Positions 22,958-35,000 of a stretch of DNA of 64,000 bases are shown one piece after another (within the stretch, counting starts at the first letter, position 1; the number at the start of each line of letters is the position of its first letter). Both the position numbers and the translations under genes were made by a program. The stretch is from Collybiopsis luxurians FD-317 M1. Lineage: Eukaryota; Basidiomycota; Agaricomycetes; Agaricales; Omphalotaceae. The stretch lies in NCBI GenBank assembly GCA_000827265.1, contig KN834755.1, positions 310,001 through 374,000 of the forward strand. The letters are read 5' to 3'. The notes under the pieces are model-generated. The model was not told the DNA's origin. It searched no databases and saw only the letters and a program-made list of their open reading frames with translations.

Positions 22958-24938
22958 GATATGAGGTTATTCATTTCTTGGGATCTTCGTTGCGCATGAT
23001 AGATGGATGCCGCTGAATACGTTTTTCTTGATGAGCGCCCGGAGGAAGCTGGGCGCTTGTTTGTCGCATTGTTTGACTAACCTTTCAACTTGCCACCATT
23101 GTGGATAGCAAGGCAAAGGCTGAGCGCTGAACGTTGAACCCTCCAGGTTGACTGTCGGTTAGCGATACTTTCTATGTCTAGCAGTCTAGTTCTGATATTG
23201 TGGCCGTCGATTTGACAGAGATCATGACAGGCAATCTTCGAGTGTGAGGTCGACCGACCACGAGTCCTTTCAACTTCGGCTGATTTCTTAGTGTTAGGCT
23301 CTCTGCTAGACTTCGCTGCAGCAGTAAACCAATATTCTGCTCCTGCAATAGTTAAGAAATTCCCGTTTAGAGTAGGCCAAGTTGTGTCTGATCTTACCGC
23401 AGTGCGAGAACCTATATCGTTTTTGCTTGTTTTCTGCGGGACATAAATTACCCATTGTGGCTTAGGAGATACCTAAATCAACAAATTGACACGGCTTGCG
23501 CCGCTGAAAAGGATGGGGGGCTACATGGGATTCGGGGTACCAATGGGACCGTCGTTTCCGGCTCAGCTCGGAATTGCGGATCGGGAGAAGGGATCGGGGC
23601 GCATCGAAAAAAATTCCTTCCCATCTTTTTCTTGTCTCAAGAGCAAATCCTTGTTGGTACAGAAACTGGCCTCTCTGTGCATACAGCGCTTCAATATCGG
23701 GAACCCGGAAAGTTCGTATGTATAGAATCCGAATTTCTTTGCCTGGGTTGTATTTGGGACTTACCTCTTTTCAAGACGTCGAATTTGTTGCAAAGACGAC
23801 GAATGGACTCGTATGGACTCGCGTGACAGTCGATAAATTTTCCTCTCTAAAACCACTTTTGATCTTCCAATTCACAGAAGAATGATTCGAAAGAATTTGG
23901 GATCCTCGCCCTTCTTCTTGGCCTAGTCGGTTCCGGTTCGCGTGAGATTTTTTGGGGAGCTTTGCAAGGTGTTCAAGGTGAGCCAGCTCTTAAAGGCCAA
24001 GGCCAGCTTCCAGAGAATATGGACGAATCTCGACGAGTTTTCGCCTGCAAAGTCAAAGTCAGAGCCGCATGCCGATGCAAATACCAGTTTCCAGTTAGGA
24101 TTTTTCGACGGTTTGTAGGCGGACCGGTGTCCTTGACTTGACATTAATGATCCAAGAAGTGTGATAGTGATATTTGAGGAATTCGAAGCTGTGACCCTTC
24201 GAAAGCCGCATCTTCCGCGAGCACGGGAGCGTGCTTCCTGACGCGCCTACCGCCGACTCAGTACAACCTGGGGCTCAGCTGGATGACCGAACTTGTTTTA
24301 TTCGGGTAGGATATCAGGGTGCCGTTCTTGTTGATCTTGCCAGCGCAATTCTATCAGTCTCTCGATGGACGGGTGACGGTGAACATCTGAGAACACTTCT
24401 TCTCTCGTATTGGCGAACTATTCAGCTGATATGGCTTGGTATATATGCGCCCCACATTCCTATCTATGGTTTTTTGCGCCTCGGATTGCTGAGAAGGCCG
24501 GGAAAGCCAGGGTAAAGGTGGGGCCTTTTTCTCACCCAATCGATAAGCCCTGCCCATAAGCCCGTACCGCTACTCGGAACCATCGGCGACATGGGCGACG
24601 GTTATGTACATCCAGGCGTCGGCGTTTTAGACTCAAAGTAATAGAGGTTGTGACGGTAGGCTCTCGAGAAAAGGGTTCTGCAGGGGAATTCGGAAAGATT
24701 GTACGACGAGGACTACCGGCTCAGCCTAAGAAAAACAGATTTTTTACAAAAAAAAAATGATCGAGTGGCTAGCGCTCAAAGTAAATTCCAAAAAAGGAAA
24801 AAAAAACCGAAGGCTGTCATATAAATACGTCTTCTGGCCTGTCTCACAACTTGTTCCCCAACCACGACCATCTCCCATCTTTCCTTAACTTTCCTTCTAG
24901 TCCATTACTCGATCTAATCGTCGACTACGTTCTCGACG
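22958..24938. other. Intergenic, no gene seen
   Basis: Divergent upstream regions of the lipase and Puf genes. Open frames around 23.45-23.9 and 23.92-24.14 kb lack splice partners and family features. The last 150 bp is pyrimidine-rich leader of the Puf gene. Confidence 0.4.
24820..24826 (+). promoter_or_regulatory. TATA box of the Puf gene
   Basis: TATAAAT in the context CATATAAATACG lies about 115 nt before the start codon, followed by a CT-rich leader usual for fungal mRNAs. Confidence 0.5.
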
Positions 24939-27900
24939 ATGTCCACCGACATTGCCGCTTTTGACGACCAGCCTTTGTCTCGGTCTCGACAGTCTGGCTC
25001 TGGCTCATTGGCGTCTATCTGGGCTCCTCAGCCTCAGCCCTCAGATACGACCTGGCCGAAAGCTTTAGATTCGTTTTCTCGAGCCGTAGATCCCGAGTTG
25101 ACTATCAAGCGTCCTGACCTTCAACATCATTCTTCGATGCCTGGTCCAGTCACCAGCGAAGATGTCTTCGGGCCTACTCTGTTCAAGGAAGCAGCAACCT
25201 CTGTTGGTGCGATTGGGGACGGTAGGAAGAAAGTTACACCCGATTTTGAACCGCATACAGTGGGTCTTTTCGTCTCTTTTTTTCGACCCTTTTGTCTCAC
25301 TAAGCCATAGCACGTCGAACAGCTTCTACGCACTTTAGATCTCAACTCCCCAGATCCTTACCATCTCGGCCAAAAGCCACCGCTTAATCTTAGTCTCGAA
25401 TCGTCTCCCGGCACCCCCGATTTTTCACCAATCTCGATTTCCTCTGGTCTTCTTACTCCAACCGACCTTTCTCCTACTAGGCCATTCGATGCTAATTCGA
25501 GCTTGAAGCAGCAGCTTCATTCACCCTATGATATGATGGCTGCGGGAACGCGAGGGTCTGCGTATTTGACGCACCCTTCTCTGCTCTTCGAACCCGGCTC
25601 CCCCACGCGGCCTAGCAATTCGCCACCATATCTGTCCTCTCATCAGGTTAATATCGCTGCTGCCAATGCCGTTGGACCCAACTATTCCATTATTTCCAAT
25701 GCTTCGTCTTATCCCATCTTTAAAACTTACAGTAACGAGCAATCATCCCCCGCTCCTTTGACTGCTCCCAGCCTTCCCTCTGCTCAGACGTACACTCTCT
25801 ATCATCCCTCTCAAGTAGGTCTTCCCGCGAATCATCAACTATCGAATCACCAGCTATATGCGGCCCTTTCAGCTCAGCAGCTCGTACAAAGCAACGTTGC
25901 TCGCGGCGCCGATCTTCAATCCGCCACGGGCTTGCCTCGGACTGCAGCTCTCCAGGGAGCAAATAGTTCCGGACTCTCTGGCGAATGGCATGTACCTCAG
26001 CAGGTGGTCTCCTCACACCCTATCCTCTCCCAGCCTGCTTTGAATTTGCAGTTCCAACAACAGCCTATCCAACAACTACCTTCGAATGGAGACTGGTTGC
26101 GAACAGATGAAGGGCCATCGGTCGCTCCCCGCACCGTGTTACCCTCGACACCTTCCACCACTTCTCTTTTTGCTAATTCGAACGCTCTCGGTTTGGGACT
26201 GAATTTAGATCCTGCGTCAGGTTTTGTCGGCGCAATGTCCACCACAGCCGAGGGTGGCAGAGGACTCGAAGATTCCATTCATGCGCCTTCTTCGCTGAAG
26301 TCGAGCACCTCTTCTACTTCCAGTTCCTATGCTGGCCAGTCGCAAGCGCCAGTTGACAGTACCCACCAGCAACAACAGCCGCAGAATCACCAACGAAACC
26401 AGTCTTCGACAGGAAGTCCCGGTCATGTACGCGACTCAAGCACTTCACCTTCTCATGGTGCTCATGAGGTAAGTCGGCTTTAAGCTGTCATTGCTGTCAT
26501 TGCTGCCATCGATAACCGAATTGATACTTTCCTATCGCATTTGTCCCCTCCGATCACGTCCCTCGATAGCCTATCAATTTCCTCTCCTTGCTCCATCCAT
26601 CTTCCTCTCCGCCCTACCATTCATTTGTGTCCAGGATTATCAAGTCGTCTGATCAGCAAGCGAGCATCTTTCTTCAACAAAAGCTCAAAGTCGCTGACGT
26701 CGCTGAACGTGCCAAAATCGTAGACGCGATTTGCGCGCGAGGATTCGAAATGATGGCCCATAGGTTAGTCTTTCATACTGAATAGGAATGATGAGGTCGA
26801 CGTATTAATTCTTTGATCTCAGATTCGGAAACTGGGCTGTTCAACGTTGCCTGGAAGCTGCGTCTACGTCGGAGGAAAGGAAAAAGATTGCTGCATGTAT
26901 GAGGTACGTCGGATAACCGTATTCCCGTGCCTTGTTTGCCATGAGTCTCTTTTGGATGTAGGGGCCGCATCGTCGAACTCGCCACCAATTGCTACGGATG
27001 CCATGTTTTGCAAAAGGCTCTCGACTGTGAAGAAGATATTCGCCTGCTCATCGTTTCGGAGCTCCTGTTGGGCGATCCGGCGCAGACTCTCGTCAACAAG
27101 CATGCTAGTCACGTATGGAGCAAGGTCAGTTTGTCCTTCTCTTAGTTCTGAATATCACTCATTTCTACATGCGTAGATTATGGAACTTACTTGGACACCT
27201 CCTGCCCCCCCGATCTTCGCATAGTACGTATTCTAGATGCGATAGACACATCATCCTTGACTTAGTACTCTGTGTTCTCAGCGTCAACAAGTCCCTCAAG
27301 GGTAAATGGGCTTCTCTCGCCTGCCATGAGACCGGCTCCCTGGTTGTTCAGGTTAGTCCCAGTCCGCCTCACTCGGAAGAAATTATCTAATTCTGAACCG
27401 GAAAGCATGCTTTTGAGAATCTCGAAGACGACGCCAAAGACGGGATCGTTGATGAACTTCTTAACCACGGTGCCTCGGTCTTTAGTGAAGTGGCCAAGAA
27501 CCAATGGGGTTCTTACTGCATCCAGCACAGTTAGTGCTTCATTACACTCTATATTAGACGATTGTTTGACCCACTGTCGATCATTGCACTTCTAGTCCTC
27601 GAGCACGGTTCTGAAAAGCACCGCCAGCTCACCTTGGACCATCTCGTCAATGGTCTCCTCGAATACTCCACGAATGAGCAAGGCTACAAGTCCATCACGA
27701 AGGCTTTGAAGGAAGGGGGGAAAGAGACCCTTGACAGAGTGGTCAAGAGAATGTGCGAGCCCGCGAAGAGGTACGTCGCTGATAACCTGGATGATCATTC
27801 TATTGACCTCCTTCCCCGTAGCTCTTCTCGTCGCGCGATGGTTGTTGATCTCGCACTTTCCGTCACTGGGAGTCAGTTGATTGCAAGTGTCCTGCCTAGT

Positions 27901-28207
27901 GTAAGTCGCTACTCTGCGCATCGCTTTCGAATACTGAGGGTACGTTCAGGCCGACAGGGATCAACGAGCGCTCCTGTACGACTGCATCAGAGGACACATC
28001 GTTACTCTACGGGGATGTAAGACGGGCTCAAAGGTTATCTGGTTGTTGTGCGTGACTTCTCTTCCCTCCTTGCTCTGTCGCTAACGATCCGGTCTTCTCG
28101 CTGGCCTCTCCTCTGGCAGTGATCGAATGGTAAGCCTTTTCGTTTGACCTACTTCAACCTTCTTCTCTGACATCCCCTACCTTAAGCGTGCTTACTACGG
28201 ATACTAA
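24939..28207 (+). CDS. Pumilio/Puf-family RNA-binding protein (821 aa)
   Basis: Thirteen exons whose lengths sum to an exact frame: 24939-25259, 25311-26468, 26645-26763, 26823-26903, 26962-27124, 27177-27223, 27282-27351, 27406-27529, 27596-27770, 27822-27900, 27950-28047, 28120-28129 and 28187-28207. Residues 1-490 are a disordered Ser/Gln/Pro-rich region. The rest is a PUM-homology array with recognition helices GNWAVQ, YGCHVLQ, TGSLVVQ, WGSYCIQ, QGYKSIT, GSQLIA and GSKVIW, and the conserved end FDRMRAYYGY. SSDQQASIFLQQKLK opens the array. Expected role: binding 3' UTRs to repress or localise mRNAs in the cytoplasm. The 10-nt exon 12 is notable. Confidence 0.9.
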
Positions 28208-29400
28208 AATCCGCGTTCGACCAAAATCTTGCATTAGTCTCAATATCAAATCTTCTCTTGCTATCATCGTCATCGTTTTCATCGCAAGCATCAGCATTCT
28301 CATCGTCATTCTCATCGTCATTCTCATCGACATCATCATTCATCATCTCATTTTGCACTTTCTCTCCATCATCTCATTCGACTGCACATCCAAAAAATCT
28401 TTTTAACGGCATAAATAATAAATCTTAGGCTGCTGCTTGCCCACATCGCGCAACGACCTCAAGGGCAGGTCAAATCTTATATCAGGAAATTCAGCTTTCT
28501 CTCAAGTTACAAATATCACTCGGCAATAATCCACCATACGTTTCGAAAAATTCGATATCATACCAGCTCGCATAGCCATATCGTACTTCGCATCAATCCT
28601 TTAGACAATCTCGATGAATCGACCCCTCTTGTGGGTGACGGACTGGAAACATCCGTTTCTTCGCCACCGGTCTCTTTGTCATCGGTTCGGACTCAAGAAA
28701 TCATTTCATCATTTTCGTCCATACATCTAGTGACTTCATGACTTGCATGGGTCTAATTCCCGACTCATTTCGAGTCTAGACGTGCTGGACTCTTTATTTT
28801 CTCAGATATTCTTCACGCTTCAAAATTTTTGTTGCCCGTTTAGTTCCTTTTGCTATTGCATGTTGCATTTTGACCTGCCAGTTAAAAGAAATACATTTTT
28901 CGCTTTTTATCCAGTCCTGCACGCATTTCATCCTTATTTCATCCTTTTGACGTACTCAAAAAGTCACATCTTTCTCGTTCATCTCCTCACTCATCATCAT
29001 CGCAATCCATTGTTCGCTATTAATCTCTTTCAACCAGTACATAATGTACTCTCAATCCACGATCGCATCGTTTGCCTGCGTTTGCCTCCCTCTGCATCGC
29101 GTAGAGCTTTCTGCATTCGAAAAAAAATTCTGTTTATACAATGTTTTTAAATTGCTACATACGTTTCGCTTTCGTACATGACTATTCTTCCTGTCCTTAT
29201 GTGTTTGCTTGTTGTATATCGTCAACAGTAGTGTCAATAAATCGTACCCGTTTTGTACATACTTGACCTGCTTGTTCGACGTTGATCTGACATTCAAAAT
29301 TCGATTCTTATGAGCTCGGCTGCGTCTTGAACCTGTTAGGCGGAATGACCAAGTTTGCGTCTGATCTCAAACTTCTTACTGGAAGCGAATGTATAACCAG
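28208..29400. other. 3' flank of the Puf gene; duplicated tail sequence
   Basis: No gene is seen. A (CATCAT/CGTCAT)n-like tract lies at about 28260-28345. The part around 28970-29255 is related to about 34780-34920 and 39330-39480, the tails behind pseudokinase copies A and B (shared TGCCTCTGTCTACCTCTGCA-like and ACTCTTCCTGTCCTT text). Confidence 0.5.
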
Positions 29401-30110
29401 ATTTTCACGTGATCGTGTCCATAAGTCAGCTGCCCCTGTTTTTAATTCTTTTTTTGTTCCCAGCTCATTTTTCATGCTAACATCTCTTGTCTGAATTCCG
29501 AGAATCCGGCTTTGGAGGCTATACTAGTATTATTACTACACAGCGACATTGCGGCATGCTCCCGTTCTGCTTCATGCTGCACTGGCTCTTGTCTTCTGAG
29601 AATGTTTGGTTCCATCCGAAATTGTCTACCTAGAAAGTACCGATTGCATACTATTTTCTATTTTGAAATCCATCCAGTACTACCGGCGTAGGTCAGTTAG
29701 TACTTTTACTGTTATTCACTCTTCGTAGCTGCAACTCTATATCTTATACGTCACTCATTCATACCCCGAGCCCTATTTAGTGTTGGATGTGAGTGGGATT
29801 TCGCGTGATCGCGTCCGTGAGTAAGCAATCCGCGCGTGTTTCTCGTTTTCCATTTTTTTCTTCTTCCCGGCACCCTCTTTTTGATTATGCTAGTCCTACT
29901 TTGATTTTTTCTGTCTCTCGGCAATTTTTTATCGTAGAAACCGGTTCTGGAGGCTATACACGGCAGCGGCAGTACAGTACGGCATGCCCTCATTCTGGAT
30001 CTTCGGCGATGAATTTGGATCTGATTGTTCAAGAGTTTGAAGGTTCTACGGCAAAGTAGGCAAGACGCACTTCACTGCACGCAATCGTGTCCGCGACTCA
30101 GGCGTCGGCG
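29400..30110 (+). promoter_or_regulatory. Repeated upstream region of pseudokinase A
   Basis: Three diverged copies of one module start near 29406, 29798 and 30077, each with a variant of CACGTGATCGTGTCC. The second module ends with a stray coding scrap at about 30009-30062 (LDLIVQEFEGSTAK then stop) that matches the kinase beta-3 exon of the gene itself. The array looks like local duplication of promoter plus 5' exon fragments. Confidence 0.5.
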
Positions 30111-32288
30111 TGTTTTTTTGTTTCCCGGCCCTGCAGAGTGGTGCTCCGCCGAGTATTCGAACATCTTGTTCTTGCTAATCCTACCATCGCCTTTTGTACC
30201 CTTTGGCATTTTTGTCTGAAAGTGGAATGTAGTTTTGGAGGTGGTGCGGCGCCATTTACCTCGGTTTTAAATCCTGCTCTCTGACGTCGGCTCTCTATTA
30301 TTTTGTTTCTTCTCTTGGTTCCTCCTGCTTCTTCAAGTTGTGCAAGCTACTGATCGTGCCCTTCGGTCTCCTTTTGGGCTTGTTCGTGAATTCTACAGGA
30401 TTCCGTGCGGCATGATGCGGCAAGATGCGGTAATGTCCCGCAGCCAGTTCAGTGCTGAACACCTTTCTCTCCCTTCTTTGCCTGCATTTTGTTGTCTCGA
30501 GCAAATTCGGATTGATGCAGCACCATTCAGAGTCAGAATTGGAATCAACTGACGATCAGATGGAAGAGCTGAGTACTGAGACGCAGGCCGTCGGGTACTT
30601 TTTTTTTTTTTGCTGCGGTATATCTTTGCTATGCGGTCTAAATTGCTTTCCTTCAGGTCTTCAACCGCATTCACTAATGCGAGAAATTTCACGATATACC
30701 ATCCGTCCTTCGTTATACATCATGGAAACACACAGAACACGACATATTATCACAAGAAACCCAAGCTATCGAAGGGCGTTAATAAAGTGACATCCGTTTG
30801 GTCTATAACTTCATATCGAATCTGCCTACTGAAGCTCAGGGATTCAGGGGAAGAATCTTGAGTTTAACTTCACTACTATTCCCAAGCATCAAATCGATTT
30901 AGGCAAGGTCATTTGTATGCGAAATGGATCGCGATTCTATGCTGCAACAAGGACAAGTGGATCTTCGAGGGTGCCTTTAGACGTAGTTGTTCAAGAGTTT
31001 GAAGGTTCTACGGGGAAGCAGGCAAGAAGTATTTCACCGTTTTCACGCAAACCTAGTAACCAACTTGTTCTAAAAAAGCAATGGGAAAAGACTCTGCATT
31101 GGATGCCGCATTCTTTGTGAGCTCGCCTTGCTGCCTCACAAGCACATGATGAGAGATCATTGATATTCACTAGGAATCCCCACCTTCTTCGTATTGTAGG
31201 AATATCTCCTCCATCTATCTCCAACCATGATCCTCGTTACATCGTGTTCCAAGGATGTATGCTCTGCCCACCTCCAAATCTTCATCGTGCTCTGGCCTAA
31301 TATTGAAACTGCTTACAGCCAGTAAAATTAATCCCCGTCGCCTAATTGCATCATTGCTAGCGGAGAGAGATAGAGAAAGGCTAGCAGGTGTAGCATCTCA
31401 AGTCGTGAGTTCAAAGTTGTGTGCAGTAGTAGCGCATATTAACACATCTTCGCTAGGTATATGGGATTGCGGTAAATCAGAAACATCTACTCAATTTCGT
31501 TTGCTGAGCTTTTATCCAGTCAGCGCTCGATTATTTATCGAATTCGAGCACGGTTTTTCGTCTCGCGGATGTCGGCCCCGAGGTAAGCGTATCATATATT
31601 TTCAAGACAAGCAACTTTACCAAGTAAGAACTGCTGCAGAACTTTGACGTATTTTCAGACGAAAATGGACGCAGTATGGTTTGTTTTACATCTGCGCCTG
31701 CTGATTCTACACGTCGAGAGACAGGAGTGAGCGATATTGAAGTTTGCAATACCTTTATTACCAAGGTCGGTGTGAGACTATCAATTACATGCCAGATGAA
31801 TGACGGAGAATGTTTTGAAGCTTTTCAGTGACGCCAATCACATATTGCACCGGGAGAAACTCGACCGAATCGACCACGATATTTTGAACGAGACGCTCGA
31901 GATTGATACTCGTGGATCGTCTGCATCAAAAACCAAAGGCAATTCTGAAACAATGGATACCAGCGAAGAAATGGGGCAGAGCTCGAATGACACCGGCTGC
32001 CGGAGAGAAATAGTTTGGATGTCCTGCAACTTTGATACGACATTATCAGAGATGTCTGAAAGTTACGGGGACCTACTAGATTTACGTCTACCTCCAGGGA
32101 GAGCGGGGGATTCGAATGCAATCGCTCTGCCTCAGCGCTCTGGAAAACGACGGTCTGAGGTTCAACATGAATGTCGCGGCTACCGTCGTGAGGGGATCAC
32201 CCTTACTCCGGACGCTTTCCGTAATCAGATCCTAGTTTTCAGGAATCCGTCAGTTAATGAACGGTGCGGTCTGTGTGGGGAGATAGTC

Positions 32289-33684
32289 CGGGGTGGAGAC
32301 TTTAACGAGCGCCCTGTCCGAGTGTCCGAGCAAGTACGAGCAAAAATCTCCGAGGTCCGAGTCATATGGAAATGCTTTGTTAATAGATATACAGGACCAT
32401 AAAGCTAATAAATCATGATACAAACCTTTATTAAGGCTCAATAATTGAATAATAAATCGAATGAAATACTGAACCTTTTTAGTAATCCATGCATTACATG
32501 TCAAAGAAACTAGCACTCTTATGCTTGGTATATGCTTGTAAATGTTACAATGAAACCTTTATTGCTTTGGAAAGCAATCTCAGAGTTCAAAGACCCGATC
32601 TTCAATAAACACAATGAAACTACGTTGCATTAGCTATGCTAAATATCACAAAATGAGGAGTTTNNNNNNNNNNNNNNNNNNNNNNNNNNNNNNNNNNNNN
32701 NNNNNNNNNNNNNNNNNNNNNNNNNNNNNNNNNNNNNNNNNNNNNNNNNNNNNNNNNNNNNNNNNNNNNNNNNNNNNNNNNNNNNNNNNNNNNNNNNNNN
32801 NNNNNNNNNNNNNNNNNNNNNNNNNNNNNNNNNNNNNNNNNNNNNNNNNNNNNNNNNNNNNNNNNNNNNNNNNNNNNNNNNNNNNNNNNNNNNNNNNNNN
32901 NNNNNNNNNNNNNNNNNNNNNNNNNNNNNNNNNNNNNNNNNNNNNNNNNNNNNNNNNNNNNNNNNNNNNNNNNNNNNNNNNNNNNNNNNNNNNNNNNNNN
33001 NNNNNNNNNNNNNNNNNNNNNNNNNNNNNNNNNNNNNNNNNNNNNNNNNNNNNNNNNNNNNNNNNNNNNNNNNNNNNNNNNNNNNNNNNNNNNNNNNNNN
33101 NNNNNNNNNNNNNNNNNNNNNNNNNNNNNNNNNNNNNNNNNNNNNNNNNNNNNNNNNNNNNNNNNNNNNNNNNNNNNNNNNNNNNNNNNNNNNNNNNNNN
33201 NNNNNNNNNNNNNNNNNNNNNNNNNNNNNNNNNNNNNNNNNNNNNNNNNNNNNNNNNNNNNNNNNNNNNNNNNNNNNNNNNNNNNNNNNNNNNNNNNNNN
33301 NNNNNNNNNNNNNNACATTCAGTCTAAAGTAAATACATACATTACTAAGTCCGACTCCTATTTTGCAAATATCATACGCAGCCTAGGTCTGGACTTATCA
33401 TTAGGAGTGTTTCTCTTCTCCCCTTCAGAGTCCAACTTAAACTCTGGACCTCGCTGTCAACATGAGTTAGAGTGTATCAAAGAGGTGGGCTTGCTTCTCG
33501 CCGCTTGAATATCTTTGAATTAATTACTTGAGGGCACCGTAAGGGTGCTAAATGGTGTAGTACCTAGTCCTACCTAGCATATTGGATGTAGCTCGGCCCC
33601 GCTCCTACTCGCTCGTACCTGCTCGTACCTGCTCGTACCTGCTCGGACGCTCGGACCGGCTGCTCGTTAAAATCACTAACCCCG
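32289..33684. mobile_element. hAT-like element inserted in pseudokinase A
   Basis: Both ends show inverted repeats of about 54 bp starting CGGGGT, with TTTAACGAGC and GTCCGAGcGTCCGAGCA-like text inside. The duplicated target AGATAGTC is at 32281-32288 and 33685-33692. Copy B at about 38026 carries the uninterrupted site. The subterminal CTCGTACCTG/CTCGGAC repeats resemble transposase-binding arrays. Much of the interior is an assembly gap, so coding capacity is unknown. The exact boundary could shift by 1-2 bp, giving an 8-10 bp duplication. Confidence 0.75.
32664..33314. other. Assembly gap (651 N)
   Basis: A run of N inside the hAT-like element. The length may be an estimate. Any frame spanning it is meaningless. 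Confidence 0.98.
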
Positions 33685-35000
33685 AGATAGTCCAATTACA
33701 ATCTAGCCAGCAGCAGTCTGCTCAGTTCCGCGAATCGATTCCAATTCTCCAGCATGCCTCCAGACATTCGATCCAGTACCTGCTAAATCCGACCTCTGCT
33801 CTTGGTTCTGGGCCAGCTCCAAAATTAAATCCAGGTATCCTCCATTCCAGTTACGACGTAAAGTCTCCCTATGAGTGTGAGTTTTGTTCAAAATCCTAAC
33901 GCTCCTTGACTGACTCTATCCTTCTCCTTATCCAGACAGCTCCTTGGACCTCGATGATACCTCACTGCTCACCTTCACTGACCCCGACACCGTAATTCGC
34001 CGCAACGAGTTCAGTTGGGAGGGCAATTTTGACCAGCAATCTTCAACTGCATTTGATCTTTTGTCTTCTGCTGGTACCGGTTCAGCTTCAGGCTACGATC
34101 CATCCGAATACGATATTCCAAATGGACATTCCGTCAACTACGAAGGGTATCCTGTATTTCCTCTGGGATTCGATGGCGATTATGATGCCCAGACTTCTCC
34201 AGCCTCGTCCATTCTTTCCGACTTTCCGCAGCAACCCCATTCATCTCCCAATCTCCTACCCCAGCATATCACCCATTCTCCTCGTGTGGCTGCTGCTCAG
34301 TCTTTTCAGGGAATGTCTTTTCATTCCCCACCTTGGGGAACCGGATCTCCGCCAGAATCTTCGTCAGAATCGGCTCAATTTACTGCTTCCGTTCAATTTC
34401 AGTTTCCTTCACCCCAACGATTCACAGCAGCCAGGCCAAAGAAGGTACCCCGACTTTTGATATTGGACGATGAAGTACCGCCGATAAGCGCACCAGAGCG
34501 CGGCGATGGCAGCTCTGGTCCTTCTCTGCGCATTGTTCCCAGCTCTCCTGTCTACGGCGTCAGGGTGGATGGGGACACAGGTATGGGAGTATACAGAAGA
34601 AGGATCGGAGCGAAGAAGTCAAAAAAGTGAATGTTAAAGATATGACTTTGAGCTTTTCCAGTTCCGGCTCCTTTGCTGCCGACATCTAGCCCCGGTTCCT
34701 GTTCTCCTCAACAAGGATAGACAAGCCAGAGTCTACTCCTCCAGTTATCAAAATGAGCATCATCCCTCCTCGCACTGTTTGCCTCTGTCTACCTCTGCAT
34801 CGCTTATCATAGCCTTTTGCTCTTGAACCTATATACTTTTCCCTTACGTTCATAGCTACTCTTCCTGTCCTTGTGCATTTACTTCTTACATACTGTCAAT
34901 GAATCGTACCTGCTTTGTATTAGCCCTTCCATTTGAGAGTCAATGGCAGGTCCATTGAAGAGACGAATACAGAGGGTACAGGGAATGAAAGGAATAAATA

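Larger units (their letters stand above)
30515..34630 (+). pseudogene. Pseudokinase family copy A, split by a transposon
   Basis: Reading from MQHHSESELESTDDQ, the exons match copies B-D: AFTNARNFTIYHPSFVIHH, GSRFYAATRTSGSS with VVVQEFEG, QWEKTL, NPHLLRIVGISPPS, SALDYLS, RLADVGPE, NFDVFSDENG, and the large exon from about 31811. The kinase-like core lacks the catalytic Lys (VVVQ for VAIK) and the DFG Asp (VCFT). The C-terminal block has HECRGYRRE, ITLTPDAFRNQILVF and NERCGLCGEIV. The gene is cut exactly after CGEIV by the element at 32289-33684; the reading frame then meets a stop at 32403. Beyond the element it resumes with EIVQLQSSQQQ and a last exon (about 33951-34630) ending in a basic tail. 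Confidence 0.7.

Noticed and set aside
28154..28339. Met/Thr-rich minus-strand frame (MSMRMTMRM)
   Set aside because: Translation of a simple CAT/CGT-type repeat in the 3' flank of the Puf gene.
32289..32402. A natural C-terminus of pseudokinase A reading GGDFNERPVRVS
   Set aside because: These codons are the inverted-repeat end of the inserted element, not gene sequence.
32614..33327. Open frames of over 230 codons
   Set aside because: They run through the run of N and carry no information.
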